A DNA stretch of 37,812 nt from Planctomyces sp. SH-PL62 (GCA_945893075.1 CAMDDX010000025.1:1-37812), one strand, 5' to 3'; positions 24,976 through 33,664 are shown, numbered from the stretch's first letter. Notes: generated by a model not told the origin, from the letters alone. A program made the numbers and translations.

Positions 24976-25278
24976 TCACTTTTGTGTTCGCCGATTGGCA
25001 GAGTTCAAAACATCGAGTGCGTCACGCTCCAAATCCTCCCAAGCGGTGGTTGGATGCACTGAGCGAATCTGAAAGTCGTCCCAGACCAGAGCGAAGACCG
25101 AGCACGGATCTCCGTCGCTGATGACCGGTTGGCTTTCCCAGTAACCATGACACGAACCGCGCGGAGGATCGTGCCGTAAGCGTGCGTGACACTCGCGGCA
25201 GATCAATCCCAGCGGGCTGGGTTGGTCTTCCGGCAATTGGTGAACGAGGCACTGAGTTTGAATGGCGACGTTTTTCAT
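24976..25278 (-). CDS. Small protein with a CxxCH motif, unknown
   Basis: This 100-residue protein, beginning MKNVAIQTQCLVHQL, contains a single ICRECHARL motif, the classical CxxCH pattern, but has no signal peptide, so haem attachment is doubtful and a zinc-binding role is possible. It also has two other Cys (SCHG, PCSV) and a Trp-rich segment (VWDDFQIRSVHPTTAWEDL). No family was recognised. A longer start at 25428 is open but less likely. It lies downstream of hslU in the same direction. Confidence 0.5.
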   Translation of the reverse strand: MKNVAIQTQCLVHQLPEDQPSPLGLICRECHARLRHDPPRGSCHGYWESQPVISDGDPCSVFALVWDDFQIRSVHPTTAWEDLERDALDVLNSANRRTQK

Positions 25279-25442
25279 CACGACGGTTCCGAGGTCATTG
25301 GTTCGGGACCAGCGTAACGTTGCTCGGAAGTGCGAAGAATTGGCGAAACACGCTGTGAGATGACATCGTTGAGATCGGGGATTGGGTACCGATTCAATCC
25401 GCAGTGTCGGAAAAGTCGTGTGAGGCATTGGTGTTGGAATAA

Positions 25443-25476
25443 CGGCTTTCGGCTGACGGCTATCAGCTTTCGGCCG
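25443..25476. repeat. Single repeat copy, GGCTGACGGCTATCAGC family
   Basis: CGGCTTTCGGCTGACGGCTA and the following TCAGCTTTCGGCC resemble one arm of the element at 32043-32145 (GGCTGATGGCTGTCGGC). It sits between the hslU stop and the next minus-strand gene. It can form a weak internal hairpin only. Confidence 0.55.
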
Positions 25477-25493
25477 GACAGAGCGTGCGGAAT

Positions 25494-26924
25494 TCAGAGG
25501 ATGAATTTGCTCAAGTCTTCGTTCTGCATAATGTCTTGCAGCTTCTTGCGGACGTAGTCGCCGTCGATGGCCAGCGATTTCTTCTTGATGTCGGGAGCGT
25601 CGAAGCTGATGTCTTCCAGCAGGCGTTCGAGGATCGTGTGCAGGCGGCGGGCTCCGATGTTTTGCGTCGTTTGATTGACTTGATGAGCGATGTCGGCGAG
25701 AGCCTCAATGCCGTCCTTTGTAAACTTGAGTTTGACGTTGTCGGCTCCGAGCAGGTCTTGATACTGCCGAGTCAGCGAGGTCTTCGGTTCGGTGAGGATG
25801 CGAATAAAATCGTCGCGTGTCAGCGGCAGCAGTTCGACACGGATCGGGAAGCGGCCTTGGAGTTCGGGCATCAGGTCGGAGGGTCGCGAGCGGTGAAACG
25901 CTCCGGCGGCGATGAACAGGACTTGGTCGGTCTTCACGTAGCCGTACTTGGTTTGCACCGTCGTCCCTTCGATGATCGGCAGCAGGTCGCGTTGGACCCC
26001 CTGACGGCTGACGTCCGGGCCGTGTGATTCTTCTCCACCGCAGATTTTGTCGAGCTCGTCGATGAAGATCACGCCGTGCGTTTCCGCCAGTCGCACCGCT
26101 TCTTCGTTGATCGCGTCCTTGTCCATCAGCGCCTCGAGTTCCTGCTCCAGCAAGATCTCGCGAGCCTTTTTCACCGGCGCGGAGCGGCTGGAGGTTTGCT
26201 TGGGGCCGATCTTCTCGAACAAGTTTTGCAGGTCCATTTCCATCTGTTCCATGCCGCCGATGTTCGACATGACGTGGACCGGCATCAGCCGCGATTCGAT
26301 CCGCAGTTCGACTTCCTTCTCTTCGAGTTCTCCGGCACGGAGCTTCTCACGAAATTTTTCGCGTGTGCGGCTGCTGCGGTCGGCGGCCCGTTCTTGTTCG
26401 GCCTCGGTCGGTTCATCGATCTCGTCGTCGTCCGATTCGCCCGAGGCGGCTTTGATGAGGAAGTCGAATGGCTGCGGCGCGCTACGCGACTTTTTCTTCT
26501 TCGACGGCGGCGCGGGGATCAGCAGATCCAGCAGCCGGTCTTCGACGCGGCGTTGGGCTTCCTCCTGGATCGAGATTTTCTTCTTGTCGCGAACCATCGC
26601 GATGGCGGCTTCGACGAGATCGCGGACCATGCTTTCGACATCGCGGCCGTAGTAGCCGACTTCGGTGTATTTGGTCGCTTCGATCTTGATGAAGGGCGCG
26701 TCGGTCAGCTTGGCCAGTCGCCGCGAAATCTCGGTTTTGCCGACGCCGGTCGGGCCGATCATGATGATGTTCTTAGGCGTGATGTCGCGGCGCACCTCTT
26801 CGGAAAGCTGCTGCCAGCGCCAGCGGTTCCGCAACGCAATGGCGACGGCACGTTTCGCCGCGTCTTGGCCGATGATGTACTTATCCAGTTCCGCGACAAT
26901 CGCGCGCGGTGTGAGTGCTCGCAC
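25494..26924 (-). CDS. hslU: HslU, ATPase subunit of the HslUV protease
   Basis: This 476-residue AAA+ protein starts at a GTG (MRALTPRAIVAELDKYIIGQ). Walker A is at residues 57-64 (GPTGVGKT), Walker B near 284-290 (GVIFIDE), with the sensor region LPIIEGTTVQTKYGYVKTD. The last residues EDLSKFIL match the HslU tail that activates HslV. The I-domain is enlarged by a charged insertion (about residues 140-190, Lys/Ser then Asp/Glu). HslU unfolds proteins and feeds them to HslV, encoded immediately upstream. The two genes are separated by a 31-bp inverted repeat rather than being closely coupled. Confidence 0.97.
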   Translation of the reverse strand: MRALTPRAIVAELDKYIIGQDAAKRAVAIALRNRWRWQQLSEEVRRDITPKNIIMIGPTGVGKTEISRRLAKLTDAPFIKIEATKYTEVGYYGRDVESMVRDLVEAAIAMVRDKKKISIQEEAQRRVEDRLLDLLIPAPPSKKKKSRSAPQPFDFLIKAASGESDDDEIDEPTEAEQERAADRSSRTREKFREKLRAGELEEKEVELRIESRLMPVHVMSNIGGMEQMEMDLQNLFEKIGPKQTSSRSAPVKKAREILLEQELEALMDKDAINEEAVRLAETHGVIFIDELDKICGGEESHGPDVSRQGVQRDLLPIIEGTTVQTKYGYVKTDQVLFIAAGAFHRSRPSDLMPELQGRFPIRVELLPLTRDDFIRILTEPKTSLTRQYQDLLGADNVKLKFTKDGIEALADIAHQVNQTTQNIGARRLHTILERLLEDISFDAPDIKKKSLAIDGDYVRKKLQDIMQNEDLSKFIL

Positions 26925-26949
26925 GGGGGTGACTCCAGGTTGAAGGATT

Positions 26950-27064
26950 GTTGTTGTGGCCGGTCTCCTGACCGAGCCACCGCGTTTGACCGAAGGTCTC
27001 CCGCCGCTTGGGGAGACCTGCGGTCGGTCGAACGTGGCTCGGTCAGGAGACCGGCCACAACAAC
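26950..27064. repeat. Perfect 31-bp inverted repeat, GGCCGGTCTCCTGACCGAGCC family
   Basis: Arms 26950-26980 and 27034-27064 are perfectly complementary, with a second, imperfect nested stem inside (GACCG..GGTCTCCC and GGGAGACC..CGGTC). The whole structure occupies nearly the entire gap between hslV (stop at 27069) and hslU (start at 26924). It should form one long hairpin in the hslVU mRNA. Confidence 0.93.
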
Positions 27065-27068
27065 GGCA

Positions 27069-27623
27069 TCAACGTTTGCAGGGGAATTCTTCGACGGTCA
27101 GATTGTCGTTCGTGTAGATGTCGAGTTCGGCGGCGATCCGCATGGATTCCTTGACGATCTCGCCCGCCGACAGCTTTGAGTTGCGAGCCAACGCTCGCGC
27201 CGCCGCGATCGCGTACGGCGAGCCGCTGCCGATGCCGAGCACTCCGTCGGTCGGCTGAATGACATCGCCGACTCCAGTGATCAGCAGCGAATGCTCGTCG
27301 TTGGCGACGATCAGCATCGCCTCCAGCCGCCGTAGCATTCGATCGGTGCGCCAATCGCGAGCCAACTCCGTCGCCGCACGCGGCACGTTGTTTGGATAGT
27401 CCTTGAGCTTGGCCTCGAACCGCTCCATCAGAGCGAACGCATCGGCCGTCGAGCCGGCAAACCCGACGAGCACTTTCTTCTCCAGGAGCCAGCGAATCTT
27501 CTTCGTGTCGGCTTTGAGGATTGTCGTGCCGTGCGTCACCTGCCCGTCGCCACCCATCGCGCACTGGCCGTTGTGCCGCACGCACAAGATCGTTGTGGAA
27601 TGCCATTCCGCCCGTTTGCTCAT
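27069..27623 (-). CDS. hslV: HslV, peptidase subunit of the HslUV protease
   Basis: This 184-residue protein of the proteasome-beta type starts [20 protein letters not shown]. The catalytic Thr of the TTIL context is preceded by a nine-residue extension, so maturation would need removal of a propeptide, as in the Bacillus type rather than the E. coli form that begins with Thr after Met. Other family motifs are [31 protein letters not shown] and [16 protein letters not shown]. HslV forms a double ring capped by HslU. It lies directly upstream of hslU, the normal order. Confidence 0.97.
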   Translation of the reverse strand: MSKRAEWHSTTILCVRHNGQCAMGGDGQVTHGTTILKADTKKIRWLLEKKVLVGFAGSTADAFALMERFEAKLKDYPNNVPRAATELARDWRTDRMLRRLEAMLIVANDEHSLLITGVGDVIQPTDGVLGIGSGSPYAIAAARALARNSKLSAGEIVKESMRIAAELDIYTNDNLTVEEFPCKR

Positions 27624-27705
27624 CGAAGGTTCCTTTTTGATTGCCGCCTGCCTTCAGCAAGTTAGGGCGAGTCGTTCGCTTTCGCAAACGCGGCTTCCGA
27701 AAAAC

Positions 27706-27738
27706 AAAAGCCCGGCTTCTTTGAGAAGCCGGGCTTTT
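27706..27738. terminator. Bidirectional intrinsic terminator
   Basis: Perfect 15-bp stem, AAAAGCCCGGCTTCT with its complement, around a three-base loop, with A and T runs on both sides, so it can end transcripts from either strand. On the minus strand it follows the DUF3500 gene and precedes hslV, so hslVU likely has its own promoter downstream of it. Confidence 0.93.
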
Positions 27739-27763
27739 CATTGCCATACCCCAGCCGATCTCG

Positions 27764-28747
27764 TCAGCTCTTGGCCATGCCGATGTTGATGTAGGCATGA
27801 ACGTGCGGAGCGCCGCGGAAGTGCCACACGAACGAGGGGCCTTCGACACGCCAGATGTCCCAGACTTTGTCGTTCCCTAAATCTTCTTGCTGGTAGAAGG
27901 CCATGTGCAGCTTGTCGAGACCGCCGGAGGCTTTCACGATCTCCATGACCTCATCCACGTCTTCTTGGCGATACGGGGCCAGCAGCATTTGAATCGTCTT
28001 CGTGACGAGTTGCTTCTGATCCGCACTGAGTTGTCCGACACCGATGCCGGGAAACGCCCCTTTGTCACCTTGCAGTGTGACAGCCGCTTCGCTGGGAGCC
28101 TTCGCGATCAGAGCCAACTTGGCCTGATTGGCGTCGAGAGCTTTGAAGACCTCATTCACTTGCTTCGTCTGGTAGTGGTAGATGTTGTCCTTCGGGGTCT
28201 CTTCGCCGTGCCCGTAGATGATTGGGCCACCGAACGCGGCCTTGTCCACGCTGTTGCCGTCGGCTCGCAGCGTGAGGTGCCGGCCGGTGAGTTCCCATTC
28301 GAACTTGCCGCCCGGTTCGCCGAACATCGCCACGCTGAATTCGTCGAGACCGCCAGCGTCTTCGTCCATCTGCTTCTTGAGCCGTTCGTAGCCCTCTTCC
28401 GAAGTCACGCCGCGAAGAATCTCGCTGATGACCGCTTGTTGGTCCTTGTTGAAGAAGTCGCTGCCGACTTTCGGCTTGGTGATGTGCCAGTTCGCGTTGA
28501 TCTTCCGACGCAGTTCATGCTCGAACGGGAAGCAGATCGCTTTCTTTTGCTCGGCCGACAATGCGGCGAAGAAGCGACCGACGGCAGTCTCGGCAGAACT
28601 CTTGGCCGTGGGAGCCGCGAACAGTCCCGCGTTTCCCACGAGCATCGGCATGGCAACTCCCGCCAGAGTCGCCACTCCAGCGGTCTTCAAAAACGAACGA
28701 CGATCAAACGATTCGCAATCCGGGCACGATTGAGGCGAGCGTTGCAT
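27764..28747 (-). CDS. DUF3500 family protein, Tat-exported
   Basis: The protein has about 327 residues. The ATG at 28747 has GGAG seven bases upstream. The leader is of Tat type (FDRRSFLKTAGVATLAGVAM). Family features include FFAALSAEQKKAICFPFEHELR and a C-terminal GPSFVWHFRGAPHVHAYINI. DUF3500 proteins are widespread in planctomycetes and have no established function; the His residues near the C-terminus could bind a metal. It is divergent from the DUF1549 gene at 29005, with a shared 257-base upstream region. A strong terminator follows its stop. Confidence 0.85.
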   Translation of the reverse strand: MQRSPQSCPDCESFDRRSFLKTAGVATLAGVAMPMLVGNAGLFAAPTAKSSAETAVGRFFAALSAEQKKAICFPFEHELRRKINANWHITKPKVGSDFFNKDQQAVISEILRGVTSEEGYERLKKQMDEDAGGLDEFSVAMFGEPGGKFEWELTGRHLTLRADGNSVDKAAFGGPIIYGHGEETPKDNIYHYQTKQVNEVFKALDANQAKLALIAKAPSEAAVTLQGDKGAFPGIGVGQLSADQKQLVTKTIQMLLAPYRQEDVDEVMEIVKASGGLDKLHMAFYQQEDLGNDKVWDIWRVEGPSFVWHFRGAPHVHAYINIGMAKS

Positions 28748-29004
28748 GGGAAGTCTCCAGTGAGAATTAAGGGAGGATCGGGGCAGGGCTGACACAGCTC
28801 TCGGCGACACGGCTTACGTTCCGCGCGGCCGGAAGTCAAACCTTGCGAGCAATGCGTTTTCAAAGAGCCTGGTCGATTACCGAGAAACTGCTTGATGGCT
28901 CCAGAGTGTTACGGTAGCTTGCTCCGCCACGATGCTTCGGCCGGAAGGGATCGACTCCTTCGGTCAACTCCCGCCTCAACCCGCCCTCCTGACGAGACCC
29001 GCCG

Positions 29005-30654
29005 ATGCGATGGATTCTGCGCATCCACTTGGCCGCGCTGTGCCTGCTGTCCACAGTCGTTTCCATGAGCGGGTCAGAGTTGCCCTCGGCGGATTTGCCG
29101 ATCGAGCAAGTCATCGACCAATTCACTCAGCAACGATTGGATGCGGAGAAAGTCACAGCCGCTCCGCAGGCGGGAGACGCCAATCTGTTGCGGCGGCTGA
29201 TGCTCGACGTGGCGGGACGCATTCCGACTCCCGCAGAGGCCACGGCGTATGTCGCGAACAGTTCGGCGGCGAAGCGTGTGGAACTGGTGGATCGTTTGCT
29301 GGCGAGTCCTGATTTCGTCTGGCATCAGAGGAACGAACTCGACCGGATGCTGCTGCCGAACAAGCCGAACGACGGAGACTTTCGCAAGTACCTGCTGTGG
29401 GCGGTCAAAGAGAATCGGTCGTGGGAGACAATGTTCCGCGACATGCTGATTGGCGATGAAGCGGACGAGAATCGGAAACCCGCGACGACGTTCATCAAGT
29501 CGCGGGCACGCGATCTCGACGACATGTTGAACGACACGGCCATCCTCTTCTTCGGAGTCAACGTGACCTGCGCGAAGTGTCACGATCACCCGCTGACCCC
29601 CGAATGGAAGCAGCATCATTACTTCGGCATGGCGTCATTCTTCAGCCGGACCTATGTGACGAAGAAGAACTTGCTGGCCGAGCGGCCGTTCGGCGAGGTG
29701 AAGTTCAAATCGAAGCGGAAGGACGACACGAAGGGGGAGCAGACCGCGAAGTTCGAGTTCCTCACCGGCGCGGTGATCGACGAACCGGTCGTCGAACGTT
29801 CGGCCGATGACATCAAGAAGATCGAAGAGACAATCAAGGCGGCGATGCAGAAAGACGATGCTCCGCCGCCGGAAAAGCCGTCATTCAGCCCGCGTGAAAG
29901 ATTGGTCGAAGTCGCTTTGCGATCCGAAGACAACCGCTTCTTCGCTCGGAACATCGTCAATCGAGTTTGGGACCGGTTCTTTGGACGCGGACTCGTGCAT
30001 CCGGTCGATCAATTGCACGCGGCCAACGCGCCGTCGCATCCGGCGTTGCTCGATTGGCTAACGCGAGACATGGTTGCGCATGGCTACGACCTCAAGCGAT
30101 TGATTCGCGGCATCGTGCTCAGCCGCGCGTATTCGAGGACGAGCGAATGGACTGCCGGTTCTCTGCCACCGGAACCGGCTCTTTTCGCGGTCGCGAAGGT
30201 CAAGCCGCTGACGCCGCGGCAGTATGCGGTGTCATTGCTGATCGCGAGGCAAAGTCCGGACCAGTGGCTGGCGCTCGACAAGCCGGAGGAGTGGATCGCT
30301 CGCCGCGAGCAACTGGAAAATGGATCGAACGGATACGCGGCCTTCTTCGAGATGCCCGGCGAGAATTTTCAGGTGGCCGTCGATGAGGCGTTACTGTTCT
30401 CCAACAGTAAGCGGATTGAAGACGAACTGCTCCGAGATTCGAAGACCGAGATCGTTGGATACCTCAAATCACTTCCCGACAATCCCGCGGTGATCGAAGC
30501 GGCGTTTCAAACGATTTGTTCGCGGCCACCTCGCGACGACGAGCGAGCGGCGATTGATAGTTACTTGCAAAGCCATTCAGCCGACCGAGTGGCGGCGATC
30601 CGGCAAGTCGTGTGGGCGTTGCTCACCGGTCCAGAGATGCGGTTCAGTTTTTGA
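29005..30654 (+). CDS. DUF1549 and DUF1553 domain protein, shorter second copy
   Basis: This 549-residue protein has a signal peptide (RWILRIHLAALCLLSTVVSM), DUF1549 with LLRRLMLDVAGRIPTPAEA and a haem-type motif TCAKCHDHPLTPEWKQHHYFG, then DUF1553 with FFARNIVNRVWDRFFGRGLV and HPVDQLHAANAPSHPALLDWL. It is some 200 residues shorter than the copy at 4814-7060, mostly because the linker and C-terminal part are smaller. It precedes a DUF1501 gene, as in the first locus. Function is presumed extracellular and degradative, but unproven. Confidence 0.93.
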   Translation: MRWILRIHLAALCLLSTVVSMSGSELPSADLPIEQVIDQFTQQRLDAEKVTAAPQAGDANLLRRLMLDVAGRIPTPAEATAYVANSSAAKRVELVDRLLASPDFVWHQRNELDRMLLPNKPNDGDFRKYLLWAVKENRSWETMFRDMLIGDEADENRKPATTFIKSRARDLDDMLNDTAILFFGVNVTCAKCHDHPLTPEWKQHHYFGMASFFSRTYVTKKNLLAERPFGEVKFKSKRKDDTKGEQTAKFEFLTGAVIDEPVVERSADDIKKIEETIKAAMQKDDAPPPEKPSFSPRERLVEVALRSEDNRFFARNIVNRVWDRFFGRGLVHPVDQLHAANAPSHPALLDWLTRDMVAHGYDLKRLIRGIVLSRAYSRTSEWTAGSLPPEPALFAVAKVKPLTPRQYAVSLLIARQSPDQWLALDKPEEWIARREQLENGSNGYAAFFEMPGENFQVAVDEALLFSNSKRIEDELLRDSKTEIVGYLKSLPDNPAVIEAAFQTICSRPPRDDERAAIDSYLQSHSADRVAAIRQVVWALLTGPEMRFSF

Positions 30655-30743
30655 TCGTAGCCACGCTCGCCAGAGCGTGGGGAGACACCGATCAGCCTAG
30701 TCGAAGTTCAATCGCCCACGCTCTGGCGAGCGTGGCTACGATC
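30653..30743. repeat. Perfect 29-bp inverted repeat, CGTAGCCACGCTCGCCAGAG family
   Basis: Arms 30653-30681 and 30715-30743 are perfectly complementary around a 33-base loop. Each arm is itself a hairpin (CCACGCTC GCCA GAGCGTGG), giving a two-hairpin, BIME-like shape. The left arm includes the last two bases of the DUF1549 stop codon. It fills the junction with the DUF1501 gene. Confidence 0.93.
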
Positions 30744-30760
30744 GCATTGGAGACCTTCGC

Positions 30761-32032
30761 ATGACGCTTTCTCGACGCGGTTTTTTGAACGCAGCAGCCG
30801 TCGGCACGGCGGGAACATTCGCGGCGGACATGACACGGTTCGACCTGCTGCGGCAGTCGGCCTGGGCTGACGATGCCAAGAAGCAGGGCAAGCGCGTCAT
30901 TCTCCTCTGGCTGGCCGGAGGCGCTAGTCAATTGGAGACGTTTGATCCAAAACCGGGGCGTCCCACCGGCGGGCCTTATCGAGCGATCCCAACCTCGGCG
31001 ACCGGAGTTCATATCAGCGAATTGTTGCCGAAGATGGCCGCGCGAATTCAACAGACGACGGCGATTGTCCGATCGCTCAACACGAAGAACGCGGATCACG
31101 GCGGCGGTGCCACGATCATGGAGACTGGACGCATCAAAGATCCCGGCATCGAGTATCCCGATCTGGGTGCGGTCTGTGCGAAGGAACTTGGCCGGCTCGA
31201 CAGTGCGGTGCCCGATTACGTGTCGATGTACACGTCCACGGAAGGCCGTCGCAAAGGGGGCAGCGGGTTTCTCGGTTCGCGATACGCTCCGATGTTTTTG
31301 TCCGAGTCCATGCAGCCGGAAAACATCCGCCGGCTGGAGTCGATCAGCGACCTCGATCATCAAGATCGGCTGGCACTGCGAGATTTACTCGCGAAGAAGT
31401 TTACTCAGAACCGGAACAGCGATTCGCTCGGCAGCCACACGCAGGCGTATCAACGGGTGCGCGGGTTGATGGCCAGCGAGAAGCTGTTCGACATCGAACA
31501 AGAGCCGGCCGAGATGCGCGCGAAGTACGGGCCGACGCAGTTCGGACAGCAATGCTTGATTGCTCGGCGGTTGGTCGAGGCGGGCGTGCCGTTTGTAAAA
31601 GTGGCCCGCGCCTGGTGGGACAGTCACGGCGAGAATTTTGAAACGCATCGCGAGTTGTGTGCGGACCTCGATCACTCGATGTCGGCGCTGCTCGACGATC
31701 TGAAAGAGCGCGGGTTGCTGGAGCACACGCTGGTGCTGACCTTCGGTGAGTTCGGCCGCACTCCGCAGATCAATTCGAGCCTCGGCCGCGATCACTTCGC
31801 CGCCGCCTGGAGTGCCACGCTCTCCGGTTGCGGCGTGCGCGGCGGAGCGTGCTTTGGCAAGACCGACGAAGACGGCCACAAAGTCGCTGACGGCGAAGTC
31901 GGAGCGGGTGACTTGTTCGCGACGATTCTGACTGCGCTCGGCATCGATCCGTTGAAGGAATATCACGTCGGTGCTCGGCCGATCCCGTTGTCCGATTTCG
32001 GTTCGAAGCCGATCAAAGATGTCTTAATCTAA
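30761..32032 (+). CDS. DUF1501 domain protein, second copy, Tat-exported
   Basis: This 423-residue protein has a Tat leader (LSRRGFLNAAAVGTAGTFAA) and DUF1501 motifs: LLWLAGGASQLETFDPKPGR, ADHGGG, LTFGEFGRTPQINSSLGRDH and GVRGGACFGKTDEDGHKV. GGAG lies eight bases before the ATG. It resembles the copy at 3465-4718 in plan but differs in sequence detail. It follows its DUF1549 partner across an inverted repeat and precedes a WD40 gene across another. Confidence 0.93.
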   Translation: MTLSRRGFLNAAAVGTAGTFAADMTRFDLLRQSAWADDAKKQGKRVILLWLAGGASQLETFDPKPGRPTGGPYRAIPTSATGVHISELLPKMAARIQQTTAIVRSLNTKNADHGGGATIMETGRIKDPGIEYPDLGAVCAKELGRLDSAVPDYVSMYTSTEGRRKGGSGFLGSRYAPMFLSESMQPENIRRLESISDLDHQDRLALRDLLAKKFTQNRNSDSLGSHTQAYQRVRGLMASEKLFDIEQEPAEMRAKYGPTQFGQQCLIARRLVEAGVPFVKVARAWWDSHGENFETHRELCADLDHSMSALLDDLKERGLLEHTLVLTFGEFGRTPQINSSLGRDHFAAAWSATLSGCGVRGGACFGKTDEDGHKVADGEVGAGDLFATILTALGIDPLKEYHVGARPIPLSDFGSKPIKDVLI

Positions 32033-32042
32033 CTCTTGGTTT

Positions 32043-32145
32043 CGGCTGATGGCTGTCGGCTGAAAGCTGATGGCTGTTATCTCAAACTGACCGTCTACGA
32101 ATTTGAATTGACGGCCATCAGCTTTCAGCCGACAGCCATCAGCCG
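32043..32145. repeat. Perfect 32-bp inverted repeat, GGCTGATGGCTGTCGGC family
   Basis: Arms 32043-32074 and 32114-32145 are perfectly complementary around a 39-base loop; each arm is built of direct GGCTGAtggCTG-type subrepeats. It lies 11 bases after the DUF1501 stop and 26 bases before the WD40 ATG. One diverged single copy is at 25443-25476. Confidence 0.92.
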
Positions 32146-32170
32146 GGCAAATTGATTCAGAAAGTTCATC

Positions 32171-33208
32171 ATGGCCTCTGATCCGACCAAGCTGCATAAG
32201 ACCAAAGATATCGGAATTCCGAGCATCGCGATGTGCGTCGCGCGTGTGCCGAATTCCGGGCGGCTGATCTTCGGCAGTTCGGACTTTAAGCTGCACGAGA
32301 TTGACGTCTTCGCCGAGAAGCCGCAGCCGACCGCGTTCGGCGGTGAAGGGCATCAGAGCTACGTCACCGGCGTCGTGTTGCCCACGCCGAACGTGGCCGT
32401 CTCCGGCAGTTACGATGGCCAACTCATTTGGTGGGATGTCGAGAAGCGCGAGCCGACTCGCAAGGTGAAAGCTCACGAGTTGTGGATTCGGCGGCTCGTT
32501 ATCAGTCCCGACGGCAAGACGATTGCCAGCGTGGCCGATGACATGCAGTGCAAGCTGTGGAATGCCGAGACGGGTGAGTTGCTGCGGCAGTTCAGCGATC
32601 ACAAGCCGATGACGCCGCACGATTTTCCGAGCATGTTGCACGCGGTCGCGTTCTCGTCCGACAGCAAATTCATCGCGACCGGCGACAAGGTTGGGCATGT
32701 CGCCATTTGGGAAGCGACGAGTGGCTCGAAGGTCGGGACGGTCGAGGCTCCGGGACTTTACACTTGGGATCCCAAGCAGCGGCGGCATTCGATCGGCGGT
32801 ATCCGAGCGCTCGCGTTCTCGCCGGACAACAAACTGCTGGCGGTCGGTGGCATTGGCCAGATTGGGAACATCGACCACCTCGACGCGCCGGCGAGGACCG
32901 AAGTTTTCGATTGGCAAAAAGGTGAGCGGAAGCACGAACTCAACAATGACAAGTTCAAGGCGTTGGTCGAAGACTTTGCGTTCGATCCGGCCGGTCAATG
33001 GCTGCTGAGTTCGGGCGGAGCCGGTGACGGCTTCGTCACGTTTGTCAGTCCAGAGACGGGCAAGGTGATCCATCAAGACAAGCTGCCGATGCACGTCCAC
33101 CAGTTGGCGTTGAACGAGGCGAGCGATACGTTGTTCGCCGTCGGCCACCACAAGGTCGTCGTCTGCGAGTTCAAGGCCGATCCGCCACCAGCCGCAGATA
33201 AGCCATGA
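32171..33208 (+). CDS. WD40 repeat beta-propeller protein
   Basis: This 345-residue protein has about six WD-type blades, for example GSYDGQLIWWDVEKREPTRK, KLWNAETGELLRQFSDHKPM, VGHVAIWEATSGSKV and FAFDPAGQWLLSSGG. It has no obvious signal peptide. Beta-propellers bind other proteins or ligands, and WD40 genes next to DUF1501/DUF1549 genes are common in planctomycetes. The end overlaps the hicA start by four bases (ATGA), so hicAB is translationally coupled to it. Confidence 0.9.
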   Translation: MASDPTKLHKTKDIGIPSIAMCVARVPNSGRLIFGSSDFKLHEIDVFAEKPQPTAFGGEGHQSYVTGVVLPTPNVAVSGSYDGQLIWWDVEKREPTRKVKAHELWIRRLVISPDGKTIASVADDMQCKLWNAETGELLRQFSDHKPMTPHDFPSMLHAVAFSSDSKFIATGDKVGHVAIWEATSGSKVGTVEAPGLYTWDPKQRRHSIGGIRALAFSPDNKLLAVGGIGQIGNIDHLDAPARTEVFDWQKGERKHELNNDKFKALVEDFAFDPAGQWLLSSGGAGDGFVTFVSPETGKVIHQDKLPMHVHQLALNEASDTLFAVGHHKVVVCEFKADPPPAADKP

Positions 33209-33399
33209 AAGTCCGAGAAGCCCTGCGGCTGATTGAGTCGGACGGCTGGTTCCTGATTCGAACGACGGGAAGTCATCGTCAATTCCATCATCCGACTAAA
33301 CCGGGAACCGTGACAGTGGCGGGGCAACCGAATAAGACTGTGCCGCCCGGAACGCTCAACAGCATTCTCAAGCAAGCCGGACTTAAGGGAGACGATTGA
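33205..33399 (+). CDS. hicA: HicA-family mRNA interferase toxin
   Basis: This 64-residue protein has the HicA (dsRBD-like) fold with the catalytic His of GSHRQFHHP at about residue 24, and the basic helices MKVREALRLIESDGWFLIRT and LNSILKQAGL. HicA cleaves mRNA and is held by HicB, whose gene follows. Overlaps the end of the WD40 gene by four bases and hicB by one base. Confidence 0.93.
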   Translation: MKVREALRLIESDGWFLIRTTGSHRQFHHPTKPGTVTVAGQPNKTVPPGTLNSILKQAGLKGDD

Positions 33400-33614
33400 T
33401 GCGTTATCTCGTGATCTATGAGCCGAGCGATGATGGCTTCGGAGCCTACGTTCCCGATTTGCCAGGCTGCATCGCCGTGGGAGATACGCGAGCGGAGGTC
33501 GAGCAACTGATCCGCGAGGCGATCGCTCTGCATGTGGCCGACATGCGTGCGTCCGGCCAATCGATTCCGGCACCGACGACTCAAAGCGAACTCGTAGAAC
33601 TTCAAGAGGTCTGA
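33399..33614 (+). CDS. hicB: HicB-family antitoxin
   Basis: This 71-residue protein with the HicB fold starts MRYLVIYEPSDDGFGAYVPD and continues LPGCIAVGDTRAEVEQLIREA. HicB neutralises HicA and often represses its own operon. The start at 33399 (ATG overlapping the hicA stop) is preceded by AAGGGAG at suitable spacing. The usual C-terminal DNA-binding domain is missing, so this looks like the short HicB form, which may need a partner for DNA binding. Confidence 0.9.
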   Translation: MRYLVIYEPSDDGFGAYVPDLPGCIAVGDTRAEVEQLIREAIALHVADMRASGQSIPAPTTQSELVELQEV

Positions 33615-33664
33615 GTATTCGGCGAGATGCCGTCGAGCAACCCACTTTCCACAGGAGCTGTCTC

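Noticed and set aside
26950-27064. Long hairpin read as a terminator between hslV and hslU
   Set aside because: No T-run on either side, and ending transcription there would separate two subunits of one enzyme; treated as a repeat.
32024-33151. 375-codon minus-strand frame over the WD40 gene
   Set aside because: Antisense shadow; WD40 blades are clear on the plus strand.
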